Positions 36,206-45,504 of a stretch of 64,000 nt of DNA are shown piece after piece. Numbering within the stretch: the stretch's first letter is position 1; each line of letters starts with the position of its first letter. Position numbers and translations under genes: made by a program. Location: contig NZ_QJRY01000005.1 in assembly GCF_003205195.1 (NCBI RefSeq), positions 62,001 through 126,000 on the forward strand, given 5' to 3'. The DNA is from Peteryoungia wuzhouensis (GTDB taxonomy: Bacteria; Pseudomonadota; Alphaproteobacteria; Rhizobiales; Rhizobiaceae). Below the pieces are notes generated by a model. The model saw nothing but the letters and a program-made list of their open reading frames with translations. It searched no databases and was not told the origin of the DNA.

Positions 36206-36210
36206 CATCA

Positions 36211-38658
36211 ATGGCTGAAAAACTCGTCATCATCGGCAACGGCATGGCGCCGGGGCGCATGCTGGAAGAACTGTTCGAAAAGGCCCCCGGCCATTTCGAC
36301 GTGACGATCTTCAACGCCGAACCGCGCGTCAACTACGACCGCATCATGCTGTCGCCGGTGCTGTCAGGCGAAAAGTCCTATGAAGACATCGTCATCCACA
36401 ATGACGACTGGTACGCGGCGCACGGCGTGACCCTGTACAAGGGCGCCAAGGTCACAGAGATCGACCGGCATGCGAAGACGGTCACCTCGGCGAACGGCAT
36501 CACTGTCGCCTACGACAAGCTGGTCATCGCGACAGGCTCACTACCCTTCATCATCCCGGTGCCAGGTCATCAATTGCCCGGCGTGTTGCCCTACCGCGAT
36601 CTCGACGACGTCGACGCCATGCTGAGGATAGCGGAAGGCAAGGGGAGGGCCATCGTCATCGGCGCTGGCCTGCTCGGCCTCGAAGCAGCCTACGGACTGA
36701 AGCGGCAGGGCATGGATGTCACGGTCATCCACCTGATGCCGACCATCATGGAGCGCCAGCTCGATCCCGCCGCAGCCTACCTGCTTGAGAAGGCGCTCAC
36801 CGAACGCGGCATCGAGATCATCACCAAGGCCAACACCAAACAGATCCTCGGCACCGAGAAGGTCGAGGGCATCGAGCTGGAAGATGGCCGAGTGATATCA
36901 GGCGACATGGTGATTATGGCCGTCGGCATCCGCCCGGCCTCTAGCCTCGCCAAGGAGGCGGGGATCGCCGTCAACCGCGGCATCGTCGTCGACGACGGCA
37001 TGATGACCTCGGACCCTAACGTCTTTGCGCTCGGCGAATGCGCCGAACATCGCGGCACTTGCTACGGTCTGGTCGCGCCGCTTTACGAAGCTGCCCGCGT
37101 CCTTGCCGATCGATTGACCGGGGGGACCAGCGAATATCACGGCTCGGTCGTCAACACGAAGCTCAAGGTCACCGGCATCAATCTCTTCTCCGCCGGCGAC
37201 TTCGCAGAAGCGCCTGATCGAGAGGAAATCGTGCTGCGCGATGCCTCGGCCGGCATCTACAAGCGGCTCGTGCTGAAGGACAACAAGATCCTCGGCGCCG
37301 TGCTCTATGGCGAGACGGGAGATGGCTCCTGGTTCTTCGACCTGATGAAGCGTGGAACCGATATTTCGCAGATGCGCGACACCCTGATCTTCGGCCAGTC
37401 CTATCAGGGGGGAACCCCGCTGGACCCTATGGCGGCCGTTGCAGCCTTGCCGGATGATGCAGAAATCTGCGGCTGCAACGGCGTCTGCAAGGGCAAGATC
37501 ACCTCGGCGATAACGGCCAAGGGCCTGACGACGCTGGATGGCGTGCGCGCCCACACCAAGGCGTCTGCCTCCTGCGGCAACTGCACAGGTCTTGTCGAGC
37601 AACTAATGGCGCTGACGTTGGGCGACGCCTATAACCCCGCAGCCGTGACCCCGATGTGCATCTGCACCGAACTCGGCCATGACGATGTGCGCCGGCTGAT
37701 CAAGGCGAAGGGGTTGAAGACCATTCCCGCCGTCATGCAGGAGCTGGAATGGAAGACCTCCTGCGGCTGCGCCAAATGCCGCCCTGCGCTCAACTACTAT
37801 CTCGTCTCGGATTGGCCCGACGAATATGCCGATGATTACCAGTCGCGCTATATCAACGAGCGTGTTCACGCCAACATCCAGAAGGATGGCACCTATTCCG
37901 TCGTGCCGCGCATGTGGGGGGGCGTGACGAACGCCGCCGAATTGCGTGCCATCGCCGATGTCGTGGACAAGTTCGAAATACCGATGGTCAAGGTCACCGG
38001 CGGCCAGCGCATCGATCTGCTCGGCATCGAGAAGGAAGACCTTCCCGCCGTCTGGGCCGATCTGGGCAAGGCCGGCTTTGTGTCAGGCCAGGCTTACGCC
38101 AAGGGTCTGCGCACCGTGAAAACCTGCGTCGGCTCCGACTGGTGCCGCTTCGGCACGCAGGATTCGACGGGGCTTGGCATCAAGCTCGAAAAATTCATGT
38201 GGGGCTCGTGGACACCGGCAAAGCTCAAGCTTGCCGTCTCCGGCTGTCCGCGCAACTGCGCCGAAGCCACCTGCAAGGATATCGGTGTGATCTGCGTCGA
38301 TAGTGGCTTCGAGATCCACTTCGCCGGCGCTGCTGGCCTGGATATCAAGGGCACGGATGTGCTCGGCCTCGTCAAAACCGAGGAAGAGGCGCTGGAGCAC
38401 ATCGTGGCACTCACCCAGATGTATCGCGAGCAGGGGCGCTATCTCGAGCGCATCTACAAATGGGCGAAACGCATCGGCCATGACGAAATCCGCCGTCAGA
38501 TCATGGAGGATGCCGACAAGCGCCGCGCTTACTACGACCGCTTCGTTTTCAGTCAGAAATTCGCCCAGGTTGACCCCTGGTCCGAGCGCGTCTCCGGCAA
38601 GGACAAGCATGAGTTCAAGCCTATGGCGACCATCAACTACAATCAGGCTGCGGAGTGA
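36211..38658 (+). CDS. nasD: Assimilatory nitrite reductase large subunit (NirB/NasD)
   Basis: An 815-residue cytoplasmic enzyme reducing nitrite to ammonium with NAD(P)H. It starts with a pyridine nucleotide-disulfide oxidoreductase FAD domain (KLVIIGNGMAPGRMLEEL; IVIGAGLLGLEAAYGLK). BFD-like [2Fe-2S] regions follow at about residues 415-540 (CGCNGVCKGKI; ASCGNCTGLV). The C-terminal sulfite/nitrite reductase domain has siroheme/4Fe-4S cysteines near residue 640 onward (TCVGSDWCRFGTQDS; SGCPRNCAEATCKD). It is encoded directly before its small subunit. Confidence 0.96.
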   Translation: MAEKLVIIGNGMAPGRMLEELFEKAPGHFDVTIFNAEPRVNYDRIMLSPVLSGEKSYEDIVIHNDDWYAAHGVTLYKGAKVTEIDRHAKTVTSANGITVAYDKLVIATGSLPFIIPVPGHQLPGVLPYRDLDDVDAMLRIAEGKGRAIVIGAGLLGLEAAYGLKRQGMDVTVIHLMPTIMERQLDPAAAYLLEKALTERGIEIITKANTKQILGTEKVEGIELEDGRVISGDMVIMAVGIRPASSLAKEAGIAVNRGIVVDDGMMTSDPNVFALGECAEHRGTCYGLVAPLYEAARVLADRLTGGTSEYHGSVVNTKLKVTGINLFSAGDFAEAPDREEIVLRDASAGIYKRLVLKDNKILGAVLYGETGDGSWFFDLMKRGTDISQMRDTLIFGQSYQGGTPLDPMAAVAALPDDAEICGCNGVCKGKITSAITAKGLTTLDGVRAHTKASASCGNCTGLVEQLMALTLGDAYNPAAVTPMCICTELGHDDVRRLIKAKGLKTIPAVMQELEWKTSCGCAKCRPALNYYLVSDWPDEYADDYQSRYINERVHANIQKDGTYSVVPRMWGGVTNAAELRAIADVVDKFEIPMVKVTGGQRIDLLGIEKEDLPAVWADLGKAGFVSGQAYAKGLRTVKTCVGSDWCRFGTQDSTGLGIKLEKFMWGSWTPAKLKLAVSGCPRNCAEATCKDIGVICVDSGFEIHFAGAAGLDIKGTDVLGLVKTEEEALEHIVALTQMYREQGRYLERIYKWAKRIGHDEIRRQIMEDADKRRAYYDRFVFSQKFAQVDPWSERVSGKDKHEFKPMATINYNQAAE

Positions 38659-38662
38659 GGCG

Positions 38663-38998
38663 ATGAACGGAAACTGGATCGCAATCGGCACCATTGACGA
38701 TATTCCGCTGCGCGGCGCGCGCTGCGTGAAGACCCCCCAAGGCAAGATCGGGGTGTTCCGCACAGCCGAGAACGAGGTCTTCGCCATCGAGGATCACTGC
38801 CCCCATAAGGGCGGCCCTCTCACGCAAGGCATTGTCCACGGCAAGGCCGTGACCTGCCCACTGCACAACTGGGTGATCTCGCTCGAAACCGGCCGGGCGC
38901 TCGGGGCCGATGAAGGCGAGGTCAAGACCATTCCAGTCCGCAATATCGACGGTCATCTCTCCATCATGCTCGAAAGCATGATGGTCGCAGCCGAGTAA
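38663..38998 (+). CDS. nirD: Nitrite reductase small subunit (Rieske-like)
   Basis: A 111-residue Rieske-fold subunit. DHCPHKGGPLTQG and CPLHNWVISLETG supply a Cys-x-His ... Cys-x2-His pattern, so this NirD probably binds a [2Fe-2S] cluster, unlike enterobacterial NirD, which has lost the ligands. It is four bases downstream of nasD and upstream of the nitrate reductase gene. Confidence 0.94.
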   Translation: MNGNWIAIGTIDDIPLRGARCVKTPQGKIGVFRTAENEVFAIEDHCPHKGGPLTQGIVHGKAVTCPLHNWVISLETGRALGADEGEVKTIPVRNIDGHLSIMLESMMVAAE

Positions 38999-39010
38999 GT
39001 GGGATGATCA

Positions 39011-41686
39011 ATGCGCGGAGCCGCAGACATGCCCTCTGAAACCAAGACGACCTGCCCCTATTGCGGCGTCGGCTGCGGCGTGATCGCCGCAGTTGACGAA
39101 AAGGGGAAGGTCAGCGTGCGGGGAGATCCGGACCATCCGGCCAATTACGGTCGTCTTTGCTCCAAGGGATCGGCGCTCGCCGAAACGCTCGACATTGAAG
39201 GGCGCGTGCTTTATCCGGAAATCCACGGCCAACGCGCCGGTTGGGATGAGGCACTCGATCTCGTCGTCTCGACCTTCCAGCGGACGATCGCCGATCATGG
39301 CCCCGATTCCGTCGCCTTTTATGTCTCCGGGCAATTGCTGACAGAGGACTATTACGTCGCCAACAAGCTGATGAAGGGGTTCATCGGCTCTGCCAATATC
39401 GACACCAATTCGCGCCTGTGCATGGCATCCTCGGTTGCCGGACATCGCCGTGCCTTTGGCGCCGATACTGTGCCCGCCTGTTACGAGGACCTGGAGCTCT
39501 CCGACCTTGTCGTCCTGGTCGGCTCCAACATGGCCTGGTGCCACCCGGTCCTTTACCAGCGCCTGGCGGCGGCCAAGGCTGCACGTCCTGCCATGAAGGT
39601 GGTCGTGATCGACCCCCGCCGAACTGCGACCAGCGACATTGCCGACCTGCATCTCGCGGTCCGGCCTGACGGTGACATCGCTCTCTTCAATGGCCTCCTT
39701 GCCTATTTGGCGGAAACAGGCGCAATCGACGAAAACTATGTCGGAAAGCACACCTCTGGGTTTGGCGAAGCGCTACTTGCCGCCTCGCGCGGAAGCATGG
39801 CGGATCTCTCCGATGCGACCGGTGTCTCCGGCATGCTGCTGCGCCAGTTCTTCCGCCTCTTCGCCCAGACTGAGAAGGTCGTCACCTGCTACAGCCAGGG
39901 GGTCAACCAGTCGTTCGTCGGCACCGCTAAGGTCAATGCCATCCTCAACTGTCACTTGGCGACAGGCCGGATCGGACAGCCTGGCATGGGGCCGCTGTCA
40001 TTGACCGGCCAGCCCAATGCAATGGGTGGCCGCGAGGTCGGCGGGCTCGCCAACATGCTCGCGGCCCATATGGCGATCGAGAACCCCGTGCACCGCGAGC
40101 GCGTGCAACGCTTCTGGAAGTCGCCGGTCATTGCGGAGCGGGCTGGCCTGAAGGCCGTCGACATGTTCGAGGCGGTCGCCGATGGGCGGATCAAGGCGAT
40201 CTGGATCATGTCGACCAATCCTGTGGTCTCCATGCCCGATGCCGCTGCCGTCAAGGCAGCGCTTGAAGCCTGTCCTTTCGTGGTGGTCTCGGATATCCAA
40301 AAGGATACCGACACGGCCCGTCTCGCCCATGTCCTGCTTCCGGCAAGCGGCTGGGGCGAAAAATCGGGGACCGTGACGAACTCCGAAAGGCGGATCTCCC
40401 GGCAGAGGCCATTCCTGTCCGTTCCAGGCGAGGCCCGCGCCGATTGGTGGCAGTTGGCAGAGATCGGCAAACGCTTAGGCTTTGATCCTGGTTTCGACTA
40501 TCGCGGTCCGGCCGATATCTATGCCGAGCATGCGGCGCTCTCCGCTTTCGAGAACAAAGGCGAACGGGATTTCGACATTGGTGCCCATGCCGAGATCAAC
40601 GCGGAAGACTATGACGCCCTTCTGCCGTTCCAATGGCCTTTGCGGCAAGATGGATCATCGACTGCACGCTTTTTCGCCGATGGCGGCTTTTTCACTGCAG
40701 ACCGGAAGGCGCGCTTTGTGCCCGTCACTGCACCGGCACTTGAAGAGGCCGATGGATGTTATCCCTTCACCCTGAATACGGGCCGGATCCGCGATCACTG
40801 GCACACGATGACGCGGACGGGAAAGAGCGCCCGGCTGTCCGGACATATCGCCGAACCCTACTGCGAGATCCATCCGGCAGACGCGGATGAGGCCGGTATC
40901 GGCGATGCCGATTTGGTGAACGTCGAGGGTGCTAACGGCAGGTCGATCATCGTGCGGGCCCTGCTAACCGAACGCCAGAGCCGCGGCTCGATCTTCGTGC
41001 CGATGCACTGGACGGGCGAGACGGCGCCCAGCGCCGGCGTCGATACACTGGTCTCCTCCCGCGTCGATCCGATCTCGGGCCAACCGGCGTTGAAAATGGC
41101 TCGGGCGTCGGTCACCCGCCACGTGGCGAAAGCCCACGGCTTCCTGGTGTCGGCAACGCGCCCGCTCGATCTGCCGTTTGCCTACTGGTCGATCGCGAAA
41201 GCTGAAGGCGGCTACCGCGTGGAATTTGCAGGTGATCCACCTGCCGAGGGTTGGGAGACCTGGCTGCGGCGCAGCCTGCAGCTTGAGGATCATCATGAAT
41301 CCTCCGGCTACATGGACCAGCGAGCCGGTGACCACCGCTTGCTTGCCTTCGAGGGAGGAAAGCTGATGGCCGGCCTATTCGTCTCGTCGAACCCGGTCTC
41401 TGTCTCGCGGCAATGGGCGGTCGACCAGCTCTGGCAAAGCCATCCGGATCGCAGTGCGCGCTCGATGCTGATTGCCGGTCGACCGGCTGCCGGCCGGCCG
41501 GACAAGGGGGCGATCGTCTGCTCCTGCTTTTCGGTCGGCATCAACCAGATCAACGCGGCTGCACGAGGTGGCTGCCGGTCGGTCGAAGCCATCGGCGTTG
41601 CCTTGAGTGCCGGAACGAATTGCGGCTCGTGCCGCCCCGAAATCAGGAGAATCCTGGATGCCACGCAATCCATTGCCGCCGAGTGA
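39011..41686 (+). CDS. narB: Assimilatory nitrate reductase catalytic subunit (NarB/NasA type)
   Basis: An 891-residue cytoplasmic Mo-bis-MGD enzyme reducing nitrate to nitrite. The N-terminal 4Fe-4S motif is CPYCGVGCGV, with its fourth Cys in YGRLCSKGS. The molybdopterin domain includes NSRLCMASSVAGHRRAFGAD, QGVNQSFVGTAKVNAILNCH and LTGQPNAMGGREVGG. The C-terminus carries a BFD-like [2Fe-2S] domain (IVCSCFSVG; GTNCGSCRPEI), typical of NasA forms with an extra electron entry site. ATG at 39029 is an alternative start. Confidence 0.96.
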   Translation: MRGAADMPSETKTTCPYCGVGCGVIAAVDEKGKVSVRGDPDHPANYGRLCSKGSALAETLDIEGRVLYPEIHGQRAGWDEALDLVVSTFQRTIADHGPDSVAFYVSGQLLTEDYYVANKLMKGFIGSANIDTNSRLCMASSVAGHRRAFGADTVPACYEDLELSDLVVLVGSNMAWCHPVLYQRLAAAKAARPAMKVVVIDPRRTATSDIADLHLAVRPDGDIALFNGLLAYLAETGAIDENYVGKHTSGFGEALLAASRGSMADLSDATGVSGMLLRQFFRLFAQTEKVVTCYSQGVNQSFVGTAKVNAILNCHLATGRIGQPGMGPLSLTGQPNAMGGREVGGLANMLAAHMAIENPVHRERVQRFWKSPVIAERAGLKAVDMFEAVADGRIKAIWIMSTNPVVSMPDAAAVKAALEACPFVVVSDIQKDTDTARLAHVLLPASGWGEKSGTVTNSERRISRQRPFLSVPGEARADWWQLAEIGKRLGFDPGFDYRGPADIYAEHAALSAFENKGERDFDIGAHAEINAEDYDALLPFQWPLRQDGSSTARFFADGGFFTADRKARFVPVTAPALEEADGCYPFTLNTGRIRDHWHTMTRTGKSARLSGHIAEPYCEIHPADADEAGIGDADLVNVEGANGRSIIVRALLTERQSRGSIFVPMHWTGETAPSAGVDTLVSSRVDPISGQPALKMARASVTRHVAKAHGFLVSATRPLDLPFAYWSIAKAEGGYRVEFAGDPPAEGWETWLRRSLQLEDHHESSGYMDQRAGDHRLLAFEGGKLMAGLFVSSNPVSVSRQWAVDQLWQSHPDRSARSMLIAGRPAAGRPDKGAIVCSCFSVGINQINAAARGGCRSVEAIGVALSAGTNCGSCRPEIRRILDATQSIAAE

Positions 41687-43133
41687 CGGACAGGAACGTA
41701 TTTCCGCACTCGCCAAGCTTCCAGTATTCTGGAACCTTCAAGGCAAGCGGGCGGTCATCGCCGGCGGATCGGATGGCGCTGCCTGGAAGGCCGAGCTGTT
41801 GCAGGCCTGCGGTGCCAAGGTCGAGCTCTATTGCGAAACAGATGATCTCGGCGAGACCATGACGGCGCTGATCGAGCGGACTTCTCTGATCCACCACGCA
41901 CACCCGTGGCATTGCGGCATCTTCACCGGAGCTTCACTTGCGCTCGCCGACTGCGAAACCGAGGACGAGGCGCGCGCCTTCTTTTGTGCGGCGCGTGCGG
42001 CGGGCGTGCCTGTCAATGTGATCGACAAGCCGGCCTACTGCCAGTTCCAGTTCGGCTCGATCGTCAATCGCTCGCCGGTTATCGTCTCGATCTCGACGGA
42101 TGGGGCAGCCCCCATCCTCGCCCAGGCCATCCGCCAGCGGATCGAAACACTCTTGCCGCCGTCCGTGAAGCAATGGGCAAGCCTTGCGCATCGGCTGAGA
42201 GAAGCGGTCAATCGCCGGCTTGCGCCCGGTGGGCCAAGGCGGCTCTTCTGGGAACGGTTCGTTGCGCAAAGCCTGATGACGAATGAACCGCCGACGGAAG
42301 AGACTGCGGACGAATTGCTGGTGACGGCGGAGCAGATCGCGTCTGCTCCGGGCTCGGGATCGGTGACACTGGTTGGGGCAGGGCCCGGTGATGCCGAACT
42401 TCTGACGCTGAAGGCCATGCGGGCATTGCAGGCAGCCGACGTCATCCTCTTCGACGACCTCGTCTCGCCGGAGGTTCTGGAACTGGCGAGACGAGAGGCG
42501 AAACGCTTCCTCGTTGGCAAGAGAGGCGGTCGGGAAAGCTGCCGCCAGGACGACATCAACGACATGATGGTGCGTTTCGCAAAGGCCGGCAAACGTGTCG
42601 TCCGCCTCAAATCGGGGGACCCGATGATCTTCGGTCGCGCGGGCGAAGAAATTGCAAGACTGGAAAGCGAGGGGATTGCCGTCGACGTCGTGCCGGGCAT
42701 CACCGCGGCTTCTGCCATGGCGGCGTCACTAAAGACCTCGCTCACCCACCGCGACCACGCCCAGCAGGTTCGTTTCGTCACCGGCCATTCCCGGAACGCC
42801 GAATTGCCGCGAACCCTTGACTGGCCCTCGCTCGCCAAAGCAAACCAGACATCCATCTTCTACATGGGTGGGCGGATGGCAGGGCAGATCGAGCAACGGT
42901 TGAGCGAGAACGGCATGACGTCCGACACGCCGGTTGTCGTCGTGTCCTCTGTCAGCCGCACGCAGGAGCGCCGCTGGGCCGGGCCCCTTGGAGGCCTGCC
43001 AGATGCCATGCAGACAATCGGCGTCGATGAACCTGTTCTGATAGGTGTCGGCGCGGTTTTTCGTGCGATAGCCGGGCGACGCTTTCTTTCTCATGAAGTC
43101 AGCACGCAAGAGCAAATGTCACGAATGATTTGA
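41658..43133 (+). CDS. cysG: Siroheme synthase (multifunctional CysG)
   Basis: A 491-residue enzyme supplying siroheme to the nitrite reductase. The N-terminal precorrin-2 dehydrogenase/ferrochelatase domain spans about residues 20-210 (RAVIAGGSDGAAWKAELLQA, NVIDKPAYCQFQFGSIVNRS). The C-terminal uroporphyrinogen-III methyltransferase spans about 230-475 (TLVGAGPGDAELLTLKAMRA, LKSGDPMIFGRAGEEI, VPGITAASAMAA). The ATG at 41658 overlaps the narB end by 29 bases and has AGGAGA at 41645-41650; an upstream in-frame start is rejected. Confidence 0.95.
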   Translation: MPRNPLPPSDGQERISALAKLPVFWNLQGKRAVIAGGSDGAAWKAELLQACGAKVELYCETDDLGETMTALIERTSLIHHAHPWHCGIFTGASLALADCETEDEARAFFCAARAAGVPVNVIDKPAYCQFQFGSIVNRSPVIVSISTDGAAPILAQAIRQRIETLLPPSVKQWASLAHRLREAVNRRLAPGGPRRLFWERFVAQSLMTNEPPTEETADELLVTAEQIASAPGSGSVTLVGAGPGDAELLTLKAMRALQAADVILFDDLVSPEVLELARREAKRFLVGKRGGRESCRQDDINDMMVRFAKAGKRVVRLKSGDPMIFGRAGEEIARLESEGIAVDVVPGITAASAMAASLKTSLTHRDHAQQVRFVTGHSRNAELPRTLDWPSLAKANQTSIFYMGGRMAGQIEQRLSENGMTSDTPVVVVSSVSRTQERRWAGPLGGLPDAMQTIGVDEPVLIGVGAVFRAIAGRRFLSHEVSTQEQMSRMI

Positions 43134-43877
43134 GCAGTGGCAGCCGAGGCCTTCAGTTGGGTAGTCCGTAGTGTAATGGCCTGTGCCTTCGAGTTGAAGG
43201 ATCTGTTCGCCATGCGCGGTGCGCCGAGGCATCGCATCGACAAGCGTGTCCAGATTGAGGGGGGGCATGCTCAGGTCTAAGTTACAGATCCCGCCATGCA
43301 TTGCCTTTAGCGGCCAACATTTAGTTCGCGCGAAAACTACAACAAGCGCCTTCTGCCTCAGGTGCAATTCAGCTTAGCAAGTTTGTTCTATGGCGCCTAA
43401 ACGGTCGTTGAATTATTGGCCTGGCCAAAAAAATGCCAATGATGAGGGTGCAACAACAGAGTCGATAGTTCGAACCAGCTCAAGGCGGAGGCTTCGCAGA
43501 TCTACGTCTATTGCCGATGCTGATCCTAGCGAACGACTTGCATCAAGACACAGCTCGCACGTCTAATTGGCGCGTTTCATGCGGAACGCCAAGCCTGTGT
43601 GAAGTCGGTCCCGCCTGACCCTTTCGGGTCGCTCCGCTAAGGCTCCTGCGGCTTCCTTTGTTCCGACCCTGGCGTGACGAGAATTCCCGCTTTCGCGAGC
43701 TGCGGTCGCCGCGATGCTGAAAGCTCCGATGTTCTTCATTGTACACCCGGATCTCGCACAAGCGCGGCTTTGATCCGGGGGACGAAGAATGATCGGTTGT
43801 CGAACTCGGAAGAATGCAGAGATCGGATCCAATGTTAGACTTTAGAGGCCCGAACACTCCCTACACACCGGCATCGT
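43134..43877. other. Gap of about 740 bp without a supported gene
   Basis: Open frames here are short and unassignable. The part 43565-43740, with a GACCC-TTTC-GGGTC hairpin at 43617-43630, resembles a repetitive rhizobial intergenic sequence whose translated minus strand is often mis-annotated as a small protein. A second copy was not found in this window, so the repeat status is from family knowledge and is uncertain. A minus-strand frame ending near 43119 has no recognisable domain. Confidence 0.4.
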
Positions 43878-44150
43878 TCATTCATTGCGAGCCAGCAACT
43901 GAAGCCTTTCGGCGCATACTTGCCTGACCAGATCGAGCAATACGACCGTTCGCTCGTGGAGCCAGACCAAAGCCTCTTCGCTGATCTCGAAATGCTTAGA
44001 ATACCGTGCCTTCACATAGGCCTCGTTTAGCGTGTTGAACCATGCGCGCTCGCGGTGCTGGTCGCGTGGAAAAGCCTCGGTCAAACGTCGATCCTGACCT
44101 TCCGCCAACGATCGGAGAAACTTGATATTGTGAGAGGGCGGACCATAGTT
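43878..44150 (-). pseudogene. Truncated HEPN-domain protein
   Basis: The readable frame (HNIKFLRSLAEGQDRRLTEA, then AYVKARYSKHFEISEEALVW, then VRQVCAERLQLL) is the C-terminal part of a HEPN-domain protein of the kind joined to, or paired with, a MNT nucleotidyltransferase. The N-terminal half is absent: upstream sequence leads straight into the HPP-CBS gene. The R-x4-6-H RNase motif is not evident. The frame from ATG 44108 gives 76 residues; expression is uncertain. Confidence 0.5.
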
Positions 44151-44191
44151 GGTGCTCTGGGATCAAGGCGGCTCGGAGCGCGAGCAGCCGG

Positions 44192-45397
44192 TTGAAACTT
44201 CAATCAATTGCTGAAAGTTTGTGCTTTCGATCGATCGGAATCATTCAATTGCAGTTCTTACGTTCATTTGGGCCGGCAGTGACTGGCACTGCTCCGTTGG
44301 AGGCTCTGCGCGCGGGCCTTGGAGCTTTCATGGGGCTTTGGTTGACCGGCTATTTCTTGATGTCTCCCGCCGTCGATCTTGAAAATGGCCTCTACCTCGT
44401 CGCACCGCTGGGCGCGACTGCCGTTCTTGTGTTTGCCGTTCCCAACAGTCCGCTTGCTCAGCCATGGTCTGCTGTCATCGGCAATACTGTCGCGGCTCTT
44501 GTTGGCGTTGCAATCTCGCTGTTCATCCACGAGCCGACGTTACGGATCGCCCTTGCTGTTTCGATTGCGATCTTTGTGACAATCATGCTGCGGGCAGTTC
44601 ATCCGCCGGCAGGAGCAGTGGCCATGACGGCTGCCATGAGCCCGGAAGCTGTGGAGCACCTTGGCTTCTGGTTCGCGCTTGCGCCGATTGCGACGGGCAC
44701 TGCAAGCCTCGTCCTGATTGCGATCGCCTATGCCAGGCTCACAGGGCGTCGCTATCCATTTCGTCAATTTGACCAGCAAAACAGGCACGGCACAGCGGAC
44801 AGGATTGCCGTCGAACGGCTGGGCCTCTCCGAGGCTGAGCTAAGCGACATCCTTCAACGCTATCGACAGTCATTCAACCTCGGCGTTGAAGATTTGGCAC
44901 GCCTTATCGGTGCAGCAGAGCTCCAGGCAGCAGCGCACCAGACCGGCACTCCAACTGCGGGCGCTATCATGTCCTCGAACCTGATCACCGTGAAGGCAAA
45001 CACAGATTTGGGCACGGTCGCGGATCTCTTCCGGCGCCATCGTTTCACATCGCTGCCCGTGGTCGACGATGAACAGCGATTTCTTGGCATTATCTTCCAG
45101 AGGCACCTCATCAGCCGCGCAAGAGAAGACGCACTTCGTCTCGATCGAGGTCTAATTCCCGCTCTGAGAAGGCTGATCGATCCCGAAAGGGATAAACCAG
45201 TCCTCGCAATCGACATCATGAGTGTCACGATCCCTCGCGCTATTGCGACCACGCCGCTCGGAGCGTTGTTGCCCTTGATGGGTGATACAGATGTCGATGC
45301 CGTGCCCATTCTGGAATATGACAAGCTGATTGGTATCGTCACCAGAACCGACCTCATCGCTGCGATGGCCCGCGGGCTCGCACGAGCAGACGTTTGA
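44192..45397 (+). CDS. HPP-family membrane protein with C-terminal CBS pair
   Basis: An approximately 380-400-residue protein. The N-terminal HPP domain (four hydrophobic segments within about residues 35-185) carries LRAVHPPAGAVAMTAAM, the family hallmark. The C-terminal half has two CBS motifs (IMSSNLITVKANTDLGTVAD with HRFTSLPVVDDE; then DIMSVTIPRAIATTPLGALL with AVPILEYDKLIGIVTRTDLI). HPP proteins transport nitrite in chloroplasts and cyanobacteria, and the position between nitrate assimilation and NO genes fits that. The start is unclear: only TTG codons (44192, 44219, 44249) precede the conserved FLRSFGPA. Confidence 0.85.
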   Translation: MKLQSIAESLCFRSIGIIQLQFLRSFGPAVTGTAPLEALRAGLGAFMGLWLTGYFLMSPAVDLENGLYLVAPLGATAVLVFAVPNSPLAQPWSAVIGNTVAALVGVAISLFIHEPTLRIALAVSIAIFVTIMLRAVHPPAGAVAMTAAMSPEAVEHLGFWFALAPIATGTASLVLIAIAYARLTGRRYPFRQFDQQNRHGTADRIAVERLGLSEAELSDILQRYRQSFNLGVEDLARLIGAAELQAAAHQTGTPTAGAIMSSNLITVKANTDLGTVADLFRRHRFTSLPVVDDEQRFLGIIFQRHLISRAREDALRLDRGLIPALRRLIDPERDKPVLAIDIMSVTIPRAIATTPLGALLPLMGDTDVDAVPILEYDKLIGIVTRTDLIAAMARGLARADV

Positions 45398-45504
45398 TGG
45401 CGTCTGCAAGATCGGGCCACGCTCGGAGCTAGGAACGACATGAGTGTCGGCTGCGGACCACTGCGTCGTCCGTCTCATTTGAGGATATTGAAATCTCAAT
45501 TGAC

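Noticed and set aside
43543..43857. Small minus-strand protein gene of the kind sometimes annotated in rhizobia
   Set aside because: The translation is low-complexity Arg/Ser-rich, lies in a repeat-like sequence with a hairpin, and has no ribosome-binding site; treated as intergenic repeat.
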